DNA from: Piscinibacter sp047602365
GTDB lineage: Bacteria > Pseudomonadota > Gammaproteobacteria > Burkholderiales > Burkholderiaceae_C
NCBI GenBank assembly: GCA_047602365.1
Contig: JASGHM010000001.1
Coordinates: 1,240,001-1,304,000, forward strand
Length of the DNA: 64,000 nucleotides
Reading direction: 5' to 3'
Both the position numbers and the translations under genes were made by a program. Below, piece after piece: positions 25,251 through 32,407 of this stretch; position 1 is the first letter of the stretch; every line of letters starts with the position of its first letter. The notes below the pieces were generated by a model. That model was given only the letters and a program-made list of their open reading frames with translations, ran no database searches and was not told the origin of the DNA.

Positions 25251-26645
25251 ATGCTCAAGATCGTCTTCCTGTTCCTGATGGCCGGCGGCATCCCGGTGGC
25301 CATCGCGATGGCCGGCGCCTCGCTGATCTACATCGTCGCCAGCGGCACGATGCCGCCGTTCGCGGTGGTGCACCGCATGATCGGCGGCATCGACAGCTTC
25401 CCGCTGCTCGCGGTGCCCTTCTTCATCCTCGCCGGCAACCTGATGAACAACGCCGGCATCACCAACCGCATCTACAACTTCGCGCTGGCGCTGGTCGGCT
25501 GGCTGAAGGGCGGCCTGGGCCACGTCAACGTGGTCGGCTCGGTGATCTTCGCCGGCATGAGCGGCACCGCGATCGCCGATGCGGCCGGCCTCGGCACCAT
25601 CGAGATCAAGGCGATGAAGGACCATGGCTACGCCACCGAGTTCGCGGTTGGCGTCACCGCCGCGTCGGCGACGCTGGGGCCCATCATCCCACCCTCGCTG
25701 CCCTTCGTGATCTACGCGATGATGGCCAACGTGTCGGTGGGCGCGCTGTTCCTCGCCGGCATCCTGCCCGGCGTGCTGATGGCGGTGCTGATGATGGCCA
25801 CCGTCGCGTACTTCGCGCACAAGAACGGCTGGGGCGGCGACATCACGTTCAGCGGCTCGCGCTTCGGCAAGGCGATGATCGAGACGGCGGTGGTGGCCGG
25901 CTGGCCGCTGGCGGTGTACTGGCTGGTGCAGGCGGGCGCGCAGCCGCAGATCACGGTGCTGATCGCGCTGGTGGTGCTGTTCGCCGCCGACCGCTACTTC
26001 AAGTTCCAGGCGGTGCTGCCCATCATGACGCCGGTGCTGCTGATCGGCGGCATGACCACCGGCATCTTCACGCCGACCGAAGGCGCGATCGCCGCCTGCG
26101 TGTGGGCGATGGTGCTGGGCCTGGCCTGGTATCGCACGCTGTCCTGGAAGATGTTCGTCAAGGTCTGCCTCGACACCGTCGAGACCACCGCGACGGTGAT
26201 GTTCATCGTCGCCGCCGCGTCGATCTTCGGCTGGATGCTGACCGCCACCGGCGTCACCGCGCAGATCGCCGCCTGGGTGCTGGCGGTCACCAAGGAGCCC
26301 TGGCTGTTCCTGCTGATGGCCAACCTGCTGATGCTGTTCGTCGGCTGCTTCCTCGAGCCGACCGCGGCGATCACCATCCTCGTGCCCATCCTGCTGCCGA
26401 TCGCGCGCCAGCTCGGCGTCGACCCGGTGCACTTCGGCCTGGTGATGGTGCTGAACCTGATGATCGGCCTGCTGCACCCGCCGATGGGCATGGTGCTGTT
26501 CGTGCTCGCGCGGGTGGCCAAGCTCAGCGTCGAGCGCACCACGGTGGCCATCCTGCCCTGGCTGGTGCCGCTGCTGGCCAGCCTGATCCTGCTGACCTAC
26601 GTGCCGGCCATCGTGCTGTGGCTGCCGCGCACGATGGGCCTGTGA
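25251..26645 (+). CDS. TRAP transporter large permease (DctM family)
   Basis: This 464-aa protein has about 11-12 hydrophobic segments. It shows the DctM signatures 'SFPLLAVPFFILAGNLMNNA', 'GSVIFAGMSGTAIADAAGLG' and 'ASATLGPIIPPSLPFVIYAM', plus 'GIFTPTEGAIAACVWA'. These are the elevator-type transport domain features of Na+-coupled TRAP permeases. The start at 25251 is 8 bases after the small permease stop; longer upstream in-frame sequence overlaps DctQ and has no membrane character. It completes a DctPQM system in front of four catabolic genes. Confidence 0.94.
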   Translation: MLKIVFLFLMAGGIPVAIAMAGASLIYIVASGTMPPFAVVHRMIGGIDSFPLLAVPFFILAGNLMNNAGITNRIYNFALALVGWLKGGLGHVNVVGSVIFAGMSGTAIADAAGLGTIEIKAMKDHGYATEFAVGVTAASATLGPIIPPSLPFVIYAMMANVSVGALFLAGILPGVLMAVLMMATVAYFAHKNGWGGDITFSGSRFGKAMIETAVVAGWPLAVYWLVQAGAQPQITVLIALVVLFAADRYFKFQAVLPIMTPVLLIGGMTTGIFTPTEGAIAACVWAMVLGLAWYRTLSWKMFVKVCLDTVETTATVMFIVAAASIFGWMLTATGVTAQIAAWVLAVTKEPWLFLLMANLLMLFVGCFLEPTAAITILVPILLPIARQLGVDPVHFGLVMVLNLMIGLLHPPMGMVLFVLARVAKLSVERTTVAILPWLVPLLASLILLTYVPAIVLWLPRTMGL

Positions 26646-26669
26646 CGCCTTCACCCGGAGAACACTGAC

Positions 26670-27419
26670 ATGACCCAACGACTGGCCGGCAAGAAGGCCT
26701 TCGTCACCGCCGCGGGCCAGGGCATCGGCCGCGCCATCGCCGAGGCCTTCGTGCGCGAAGGCGCGACGGTGGTCGCCACCGACCTGAACGAGGCGCTGCT
26801 GGCCACGCTGAAGTCGCCGGCGATCACGACACGCAAGCTCGACGTGCTCGACCCGGCGGCGATCGCCGCAGCGGCCGCGGAGGTCGGGCCCGTGAACGTG
26901 CTGGTCAACGCCGCCGGCTTCGTTCACGCCGGCTCGGTGCTGGAGTGCAGCGAGGAGGACTGGAGCTTCGCCTTCGACCTCAACGTGCGCTCGCAATTCC
27001 GCACCATCAAGGCCTTCGTGCCGGGCATGCTCTCGGGCGGCGGCTCGATCATCAACGTGGCCTCGGTGGCCGGCAGCATCAAGGGCGCGCCGAACCGCTT
27101 CGTCTACGGCAGCACCAAGGCGGCGGTGATCGGCCTGACCAAGGCGGTGGCGGCCGACTTCATCACCAAGGGCATCCGCTGCAACGCGATCTGCCCGGGC
27201 ACCGTCGAGTCGCCGTCCTTGCGCGATCGCATCGCGGCGCAGGCCAAGGCCAGCGGCCAGACGCTGGAGCAGGTCGAGGCCGCGTTCATATCCCGGCAGC
27301 CGATGGGCCGACTCGGCCGCGTCGAGGAAATCGCCGCGCTGGCCGTGTATCTTGCGAGCGACGAATCCTCCTTCACCACCGGCACCGCGCAAGTCATCGA
27401 CGGCGGCTGGTCCAACTAA
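26670..27419 (+). CDS. SDR family oxidoreductase, 2-keto-3-deoxy-L-fuconate dehydrogenase type
   Basis: This 249-aa classical short-chain dehydrogenase has the cofactor motif T-A-A-G-Q-G-I-G (residues 11-18 in 'FVTAAGQGIGRAIAEAF'). The following 'VVATDLNE' fits NAD preference, N-A-A-G is in 'VLVNAAGFVHAGSVLECSEE', and the catalytic Ser / Y-x-x-x-K lie in 'INVASVAGSIKGAPNRFVYG' followed by STKAAV. 'ICPGTVESPSL' and 'RQPMGRLGRVEEIAAL' strongly resemble dehydrogenases of the non-phosphorylative L-fucose route that oxidise a 2-keto-3-deoxy sugar acid at C4. The FAH-family hydrolase gene follows after 19 bases, matching that pathway's next step. The true substrate here is unproven. Confidence 0.85.
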   Translation: MTQRLAGKKAFVTAAGQGIGRAIAEAFVREGATVVATDLNEALLATLKSPAITTRKLDVLDPAAIAAAAAEVGPVNVLVNAAGFVHAGSVLECSEEDWSFAFDLNVRSQFRTIKAFVPGMLSGGGSIINVASVAGSIKGAPNRFVYGSTKAAVIGLTKAVAADFITKGIRCNAICPGTVESPSLRDRIAAQAKASGQTLEQVEAAFISRQPMGRLGRVEEIAALAVYLASDESSFTTGTAQVIDGGWSN

Positions 27420-27438
27420 CTTCCGAAGAATCCACACC

Positions 27439-28305
27439 ATGAAGCTGATGCGATATGGCGCCAAGGGCGCCGAGAAGCCCGCCCTCGTCGACGCCCAGGG
27501 CCGCGTGCGCGATCTTTCCGGCGTGCTCGCCGACATCAGCGCGCAGACGCTGACGCCCAACGGCCTGGAGCGCCTTCGCGCGATCGACCCGGCCTCGCTG
27601 CCTGTCGTCGAGAACCCCGGCCGCATCGGCGCACCGTGGAGCGGCTGCGAGAAGTTCCTCTGCATCGGCCTGAACTACGCCGACCATGCGGCCGAGTCCA
27701 ACCTGCCGATTCCCAAGGAGCCGATCCTGTTCATGAAGCCGATCAGCGCGCGGACCGGCCCGAACGACCCGGTGGTGCTGCCGCAGAACTCGGTGAAGAG
27801 CGACTGGGAGGTCGAGCTGGGCGTGGTGATCGGCAGCAAGGCGCGCTACGTGTCGGAGGCGGAGGCGCTGGCCCATGTCGCCGGCTACTGCGTGATCAAC
27901 GACGTGTCGGAGCGCGAGTACCAGATCGAGCGCGGTGGCACCTGGGACAAGGGCAAGGGCTGCGACACCTTCGGCCCGGTCGGCCCCTGGCTGGTGACGA
28001 GCGACGAAGTCGGCGACCCGCAGAACCTGGCCATGTTCCTCGAGGTCAACGGCCACCGCTTCCAGAACGGCAGCACGAAGACGATGATCTTCGGCGTCGC
28101 GCAACTGGTCAGCTACGTCAGCCGTTTCATGACGCTGTACCCCGGCGACCTGATCTCCACCGGCACGCCGCCGGGCGTGGGCATGGGCGTCAAGCCGAAC
28201 CCGGTGTACCTGAAGGCCGGCGACACCATTCGCCTGGGCATCGAGAAGCTGGGCGAGCAGAACCAGAAGGTCTACGCCTGGGACCCGGCCATCATCGACG
28301 GGTGA
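27439..28305 (+). CDS. Fumarylacetoacetate hydrolase family protein (2,4-diketo-3-deoxy-fuconate hydrolase type)
   Basis: This 288-aa enzyme has the FAH fold: 'FLCIGLNYADHAAESNLPIP', 'KPISARTGPNDPVVLPQ', the metal site 'DWEVELGVVIG' (Glu-x-Glu) with Asp later in 'INDVSEREYQIERGGTWDKG', and the C-terminal 'TGTPPGVGMG'. The 'QIERGGTWDKGKGCDTFGP' segment is found in hydrolases that cleave 2,4-diketo-3-deoxy sugar acids into pyruvate and a hydroxy acid. It is paired with the SDR just upstream, as in the non-phosphorylative fucose/rhamnose-type route. The start is ATG 27439; the upstream in-frame extension overlaps the SDR gene and is rejected. Confidence 0.85.
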   Translation: MKLMRYGAKGAEKPALVDAQGRVRDLSGVLADISAQTLTPNGLERLRAIDPASLPVVENPGRIGAPWSGCEKFLCIGLNYADHAAESNLPIPKEPILFMKPISARTGPNDPVVLPQNSVKSDWEVELGVVIGSKARYVSEAEALAHVAGYCVINDVSEREYQIERGGTWDKGKGCDTFGPVGPWLVTSDEVGDPQNLAMFLEVNGHRFQNGSTKTMIFGVAQLVSYVSRFMTLYPGDLISTGTPPGVGMGVKPNPVYLKAGDTIRLGIEKLGEQNQKVYAWDPAIIDG

Positions 28306-28309
28306 TGTG

Positions 28310-29833
28310 ATGAGCGCCTTCATTCGAATCCACCCGGCCGACGACGTCGTCATCGCGAAGCAGCAGCTGATCGGCGGCACGCTGCTGGAGGGTGAGGGCG
28401 TCACCGTCGCCGGGCTGATCCCGCCCGGCCACAAGGTTGCCGTGAAGGCGATCCGCGCCGGCCAGCCGGTGCGGCGCTACAACCAGATCATCGGCACCGC
28501 GAAGGCCGACATCGCGCCCGGCCAGCATGTGCACACGCACAACCTGGAGTTCGCCAGCTTCGCGCGCGACTACGCCGCCGGCACCGGCACGCACCCGACC
28601 GAGTACGCGGCCGAGCCGGCGACCTTCATGGGCATCGTGCGGCCCGACGGGCGCGTGGCGACGCGCAACTACCTCGGCGTGCTGACCTCGGTGAACTGCT
28701 CGGCCACTGCGGCGCGGGCGATCGCCGACCACTTCCGCCGCGACATCAACCCGCGCGCGCTGGAGCGCTTTCCGAACGTCGACGGCGTGGTCGCGCTGAC
28801 CCACGGCGCCGGCTGCGCGACCGCCAGCGACGGCGAGCCGCTGCAGATCCTGCGCCGCACCCTGGGCGGCTACGCGCGCCACGCCAACTTCGCCGGCGTG
28901 CTGATGGTCGGCCTGGGCTGCGAGACCAACCAGATCGACGGCCTGCTCGCGCAGGAAGGGCTGCAGGAAGGCGCGCAGCTGCAGACCTTCAGCATCCAGG
29001 ACAGCGGCGGCACGAAGAAGACGGTCGCCAAGGGCATCGAGCTGGTCGAGTGGATGCTGGAGGAGGCCAACCGCGTGCAGCGGGTGCCGGTGCCGGCCAG
29101 CCACATCACCGTCGGCCTGCAGTGCGGCGGCTCCGACGGCTACTCCGGCATCAGCGCCAACCCGGCGCTGGGCGCGGCGGTCGACCGGCTGGTGCGCCAC
29201 GGCGGCACCGCCATCCTCAGCGAATCGCCCGAGGTCTACGGCGGCGAGCACCTGCTGACGCGCCGTGCCGTCAGCCAGCAGGTGGCCGACAAGCTGATCG
29301 CCCGCCTGAAATGGTGGGAGGACTACACCTCGCGCAACGGCGGCGAGATGGACAACAACCCCTCGGCCGGCAACAAGGCCGGCGGGCTGACGACCATCCT
29401 CGAGAAGAGCCTGGGCGCGATCGCCAAGAGCGGCACGACCAACCTGGTCGAGGTCTACGAGTACGCGCAGGCGGTGACGGCCAAGGGCCTGGTGTTCATG
29501 GACACGCCGGGCTACGACCCGGTCTCGGCGACCGGCCAGGTGGCCGGCGGCGCCAACCTGATCTGCTTCACCACCGGCCGCGGCTCGGCCTACGGCTGCG
29601 CGCCCTCGCCCTCGCTGAAGCTCAGCACCAACACGGCGCTGTGGCTGAAGCAGGAGGACGACATCGACATCAACTGCGGCGAGGTGGTCGACGGCACGGC
29701 CAGCATCGACGAGCTGGGCGAACGCATCTTCCGCCTGATGCTCGACACCGCGTCGGGCCGCAAGACCAAGAGCGAGGAGCACGGCTACGGCCAGAACGAG
29801 TTCGTGCCCTGGCAGCTCGGCGCGGTGATGTAG
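28310..29833 (+). CDS. UxaA family sugar-acid dehydratase (altronate/galactarate dehydratase type)
   Basis: This 507-aa protein has an N-terminal SAF domain (about residues 1-90, beginning 'FIRIHPADDVVIAKQQLIGG'). The UxaA/GarD dehydratase core follows with 'GIVRPDGRVATRNYLGVL', 'VVALTHGAGCATASDGEPLQ', 'VGLGCETNQIDGLL', 'LQCGGSDGYSGISANPALG' and 'CFTTGRGSAYGCAPSPSLKL'. The conserved Cys residues probably bind iron. Family members dehydrate altronate or galactarate to 2-keto-3-deoxy acids. The SDR-FAH pair upstream suggests this enzyme makes the 2-keto-3-deoxy acid that the SDR then oxidises. A GTG one codon upstream (28307) is in frame; the ATG at 28310 is preferred. Confidence 0.88.
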   Translation: MSAFIRIHPADDVVIAKQQLIGGTLLEGEGVTVAGLIPPGHKVAVKAIRAGQPVRRYNQIIGTAKADIAPGQHVHTHNLEFASFARDYAAGTGTHPTEYAAEPATFMGIVRPDGRVATRNYLGVLTSVNCSATAARAIADHFRRDINPRALERFPNVDGVVALTHGAGCATASDGEPLQILRRTLGGYARHANFAGVLMVGLGCETNQIDGLLAQEGLQEGAQLQTFSIQDSGGTKKTVAKGIELVEWMLEEANRVQRVPVPASHITVGLQCGGSDGYSGISANPALGAAVDRLVRHGGTAILSESPEVYGGEHLLTRRAVSQQVADKLIARLKWWEDYTSRNGGEMDNNPSAGNKAGGLTTILEKSLGAIAKSGTTNLVEVYEYAQAVTAKGLVFMDTPGYDPVSATGQVAGGANLICFTTGRGSAYGCAPSPSLKLSTNTALWLKQEDDIDINCGEVVDGTASIDELGERIFRLMLDTASGRKTKSEEHGYGQNEFVPWQLGAVM

Positions 29834-29920
29834 GCCACGCCGCAGCGCTCACACCCTGTTGCTGGACGGGGCAGCGGCGCTGCGCGACGATGCGGGCGTG
29901 TCCACCCGCGGGAGCCGGCC

Positions 29921-30358
29921 ATGACCAGCGTCTTGCGTTCCCTGCTTCGTGCGCTCGCCGCGCTGGCGCTGGCGGCCTCGTTCGCCGCACAGGCGGCGCC
30001 GGTCTCCAAGGCCGAAGCGAAACGGATCCGCGGCGTCATCCAGGCCCAGCTCGACGCCTTCGCGCGCGACGACGCACGCAGCGCCTTCGCCTACGCCGCG
30101 CCGGGCATCCGCAAGATGTTCGGCACGCCCGAGCGCTTTCTCGCGATGGTCCGCGAGGGCTACCCGGTGGTCTACCGGCCGGCCTCGGTCGGCTTCCTGG
30201 CGCCCGAGGCGAACGGCGCCACGGTGATCCAGGCGGTCGAGATGGCCGACCGCGACGGCACGCTGTGGGTCGCCGTCTACCAGCTCGAGCGCCAGCGTGG
30301 TGGCGCCTGGCGCATCACCAGCTGCGAGCTGATGCCCAGCGACGGCAAGGTGGTCTGA
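29921..30358 (+). CDS. DUF4864 domain-containing exported protein
   Basis: This is a 145-aa protein with a signal peptide (about residues 1-26, ending 'ASFAAQAAP'). A DUF4864 domain follows: 'IRGVIQAQLDAFARDDARSA', 'FAYAAPGIRKMFGTPERFLA', 'MVREGYPVVYRPASVGF' and 'GAWRITSCELMPSDG'. The fold resembles NTF2-like domains. Function is unknown. It begins 88 bases after the UxaA-family gene with GGGAG upstream, so it may be read from the same operon or its own promoter. Nothing ties it to sugar-acid metabolism except position. Confidence 0.8.
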   Translation: MTSVLRSLLRALAALALAASFAAQAAPVSKAEAKRIRGVIQAQLDAFARDDARSAFAYAAPGIRKMFGTPERFLAMVREGYPVVYRPASVGFLAPEANGATVIQAVEMADRDGTLWVAVYQLERQRGGAWRITSCELMPSDGKVV

Positions 30359-30365
30359 GCCGGGC

Positions 30366-30381
30366 TGGCACGAAGTTCGCT
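30366..30381 (+). promoter_or_regulatory. Candidate sigma-54 (-24/-12) promoter
   Basis: TGGCACG-AAGT-TCGCT matches the RpoN consensus TGGCACG-N4-TTGCW with one mismatch, and the GG and GC dinucleotides are correctly spaced. It lies in a non-coding gap just after the DUF4864 stop. Downstream on this strand are a 40-codon open frame (30463) and the creA-like gene (30644). rpoN itself is in this window. No activator-binding site was recognised. Confidence 0.4.
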
Positions 30382-30423
30382 GTCATGGGGCATTCGCCCT
30401 TTGCAGGTCCGGATTTCACGCTT

Positions 30424-30443
30424 GGGGCCTCGAAAGCGGCCCC
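30424..30443. repeat. Hairpin GGGGCC/GGCCCC downstream of the sigma-54-like site
   Basis: GGGGCC (30424-30429) pairs with GGCCCC (30438-30443) over an 8-base loop. It sits 19 bases before a small open reading frame. It may end DUF4864 transcription or structure a leader; there is no T-tract. Confidence 0.35.
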
Positions 30444-30462
30444 GAAAGTGACCGGAATTCAC

Positions 30463-30585
30463 ATGCCCGACAAGATTCGTCACCGCCCCAGCCTCGTGCC
30501 CAAGGGCCAGATGCCCAACTGGGCGCTGGTCGTCTGCATCGCCAGCGCCTTCGCGCTGGTCGCGCTGGCCCGCTCGATCGTCTGA
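30463..30585 (+). CDS. Possible small membrane protein, 40 aa
   Basis: This is a 40-codon open frame with a basic N-terminal half (M-P-D-K-I-R-H-R-P-S-L-V-P-K-G-Q) and one hydrophobic helix (about residues 19-38, 'WALVVCIASAFALVALARSI'), like many single-pass small bacterial membrane proteins. It lies in an otherwise empty 285-bp gap, 82 bases downstream of a sigma-54-like site. The ribosome-binding site is poor. The clean topology and isolated position favour a real gene, but evidence is limited. Function unknown. Confidence 0.4.
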   Translation: MPDKIRHRPSLVPKGQMPNWALVVCIASAFALVALARSIV

Positions 30586-30643
30586 TCTCGCGCCGGCGCC
30601 GCGTCGGCTACGCTCGGCCCCTGTTCCCCGGGGAGCCCGAGAG

Positions 30644-31108
30644 ATGAAGAAGACCCTGTTCGTCGTGGCGCTGGCCACCGCGGCCTGCTCGCGCGCCGAG
30701 CCGATCGGCGAAGTCGACACCGTGTTCAAGTGGCTGGGCCCCGACGACAAGATCGTCGTCGAGGCCTACGACGACCCCGCCGTCAGCGGCGTCACCTGCT
30801 ACGTCTCGCGCGCCAAGACCGGCGGCATCAAGGGCGGCCTGGGCCTGGCCGAGGACAAGTCCGAAGCCTCGATCGCCTGCCGCCAGACCGGGCCCATCGC
30901 CTTCCCCAAGCCGCTGCGCGTGCAGGAGGAGATGTTCAGCGAGCGCATCTCGCTGGTCTTCAAGCGGCTGCGCGTGGTGCGCATGGTCGACAAGCAGCGC
31001 AACACGCTGGTCTACCTGACCTATTCGGAGCGAGTGATCGAGGGCTCGCCGCAGAACAGCGTCACCGCGGTGCCGGTGGACCGCGCCACGCCGATTCCCC
31101 TGCGCTAG
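30644..31108 (+). CDS. creA: CreA family protein
   Basis: This is a 154-aa exported protein with a short signal sequence (about residues 1-18). The CreA domain shows 'IGEVDTVFKWLGPDDKIVVE', 'DDPAVSGVTCYVSRAKTGGI' (in parts), 'ASIACRQTGPI' and 'ERISLVFKRLRVVRMVDKQR', ending 'YLTYSERVIEGSPQNSVTAV'. CreA is the uncharacterised first gene of the E. coli creABCD locus; no creBCD genes are nearby. Two conserved Cys residues could form a disulfide. It has a GGGGAG ribosome-binding site. The usual 'VDTVFKWLGPDDKI' signature makes the family call firm. Confidence 0.88.
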   Translation: MKKTLFVVALATAACSRAEPIGEVDTVFKWLGPDDKIVVEAYDDPAVSGVTCYVSRAKTGGIKGGLGLAEDKSEASIACRQTGPIAFPKPLRVQEEMFSERISLVFKRLRVVRMVDKQRNTLVYLTYSERVIEGSPQNSVTAVPVDRATPIPLR

Positions 31109-31147
31109 AGGAAAACGCGAATGGGAGCCCGTGGCTCAGGCTCGCAA

Positions 31148-31164
31148 AATTGGCCTGACCACTT
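31148..31164. promoter_or_regulatory. Second FadR-type operator, before mannonate dehydratase
   Basis: AATTGGCCTGACCACTT differs from the 21868 site at three positions and keeps the TGG-N5-CCA palindrome core. It starts the second catabolic block, 24 bases before its first ATG. The flanking GCTCGC and GACCG are conserved too. It is probably bound by the GntR/FCD protein encoded at 21907. Confidence 0.6.
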
Positions 31165-31188
31165 GACCGATTTCGGTCTGTCCTGCCC

Positions 31189-32400
31189 ATGAAGATCACC
31201 GCCGCGCGTGTCATCGTCTGCTGCCCCGGGCGCAATTTCGTCACCCTCAAGATCGAGACCGACCAGGGCCTGACCGGCCTCGGCGACGCAACGCTGAACG
31301 GCCGCGAGCTGGCGGTGGCCAGCTACCTGAGCGACCACGTCATCCCCTGCTTGATCGGGCGCGACGCGCACCAGATCGAGGACATCTGGCAGTACCTCTA
31401 CCGCGGCGCCTACTGGCGGCGCGGGCCGGTGACGATGAGCGCGATCGCCGCCGTCGACACCGCGCTGTGGGACCTGAAGGCCAAGGCCGCCGGGATGCCG
31501 CTGTACCAGCTGCTCGGCGGTGCCAGCCGCACCGGCGTGATGGTCTACGGCCACGCCAACGGCCGCGACATCGCACAGACCGTGGAAGAGGTGCAGCGCT
31601 ACAAGGAGGAGGGCTACAAGGCGATCCGCGCGCAGAGCGGCGTGCCCGGGCTGGAGAAGGTCTACGGCGTCGGGCGCGGCACCATGTTCTACGAGCCGGC
31701 CGACGCCGACCTGCCCAGCGAGCACGACTGGTCGACCGAGAAGTACCTGCGCCATACGCCGCAGCTGTTCGACGCAGTGCGCGCCGCAGTCGGCCCCGAC
31801 ATCCACCTGCTGCACGACGTGCACCACCGCCTGACGCCGATCGAGGCGGCACGGCTGGGCAAGGACCTGGAGCCGTTTCGCCTGTTCTGGATGGAAGACG
31901 CGACGCCGGCCGAGAACCAGGAGGCCTTCCGCCTGATCCGCCAGCACACGACGACGCCGCTGGCCGTCGGCGAGGTCTTCAACACGATCTGGGACTGCAA
32001 GGACCTGATCCAGAACCAGCTGATCGACTACATCCGCACGACGGTCGTGCACGCCGGCGGCATCAGCCACCTGCGCCGCATCGCCGACCTCGCGGCGCTG
32101 TACCAGGTGCGCACCGGCAGCCACGGCGCCACCGACCTGTCGCCGGTGTGCATGGGCGCGGCGCTGCACTTCGACCTGTGGGTGCCCAACTTCGGCATCC
32201 AGGAGTACATGCGCCACACCGCCGAGACCGACGCGGTGTTCCCGCATGCCTACACCTTCAAGGATGGCTTCCTGCACCCCGGCGAGACGCCCGGCCACGG
32301 CGTCGAGATCGACGAGGCGCTGGCGGCGAAGTACCCCTACCAGCGCGCCTACCTGCCGGTGAACCGGCAGCAGCACGACGGCACGCTATGGCATTGGTGA
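31189..32400 (+). CDS. D-mannonate dehydratase, enolase superfamily (ManD)
   Basis: This 403-aa enolase-superfamily enzyme is predicted to dehydrate D-mannonate to 2-keto-3-deoxygluconate. N-terminal capping-domain signature: 'FVTLKIETDQGLTGLGDATL'. 'YWRRGPVTMSAIAAVDTALW' follows, then the metal ligands Asp in 'LLHDVHHRLTPIEAARLGK', Glu in 'FWMEDATPAENQEAF' and Glu in 'LAVGEVFNTIWDC'. The late catalytic His is in 'RTGSHGATDLSPV', which is ManD-type. It is the first gene of the second sugar-acid block, directly downstream of an operator shared with the GntR gene. ManD homologues can also act on D-gluconate, so specificity needs assay. Confidence 0.9.
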   Translation: MKITAARVIVCCPGRNFVTLKIETDQGLTGLGDATLNGRELAVASYLSDHVIPCLIGRDAHQIEDIWQYLYRGAYWRRGPVTMSAIAAVDTALWDLKAKAAGMPLYQLLGGASRTGVMVYGHANGRDIAQTVEEVQRYKEEGYKAIRAQSGVPGLEKVYGVGRGTMFYEPADADLPSEHDWSTEKYLRHTPQLFDAVRAAVGPDIHLLHDVHHRLTPIEAARLGKDLEPFRLFWMEDATPAENQEAFRLIRQHTTTPLAVGEVFNTIWDCKDLIQNQLIDYIRTTVVHAGGISHLRRIADLAALYQVRTGSHGATDLSPVCMGAALHFDLWVPNFGIQEYMRHTAETDAVFPHAYTFKDGFLHPGETPGHGVEIDEALAAKYPYQRAYLPVNRQQHDGTLWHW

Positions 32401-32407
32401 GGCACTG

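Noticed and set aside
25239..27665. An 808-codon minus-strand open frame opposite the TRAP permease and SDR genes
   Set aside because: Low-complexity His/Gln/Arg sequence lying antisense to well-conserved transport and SDR genes.
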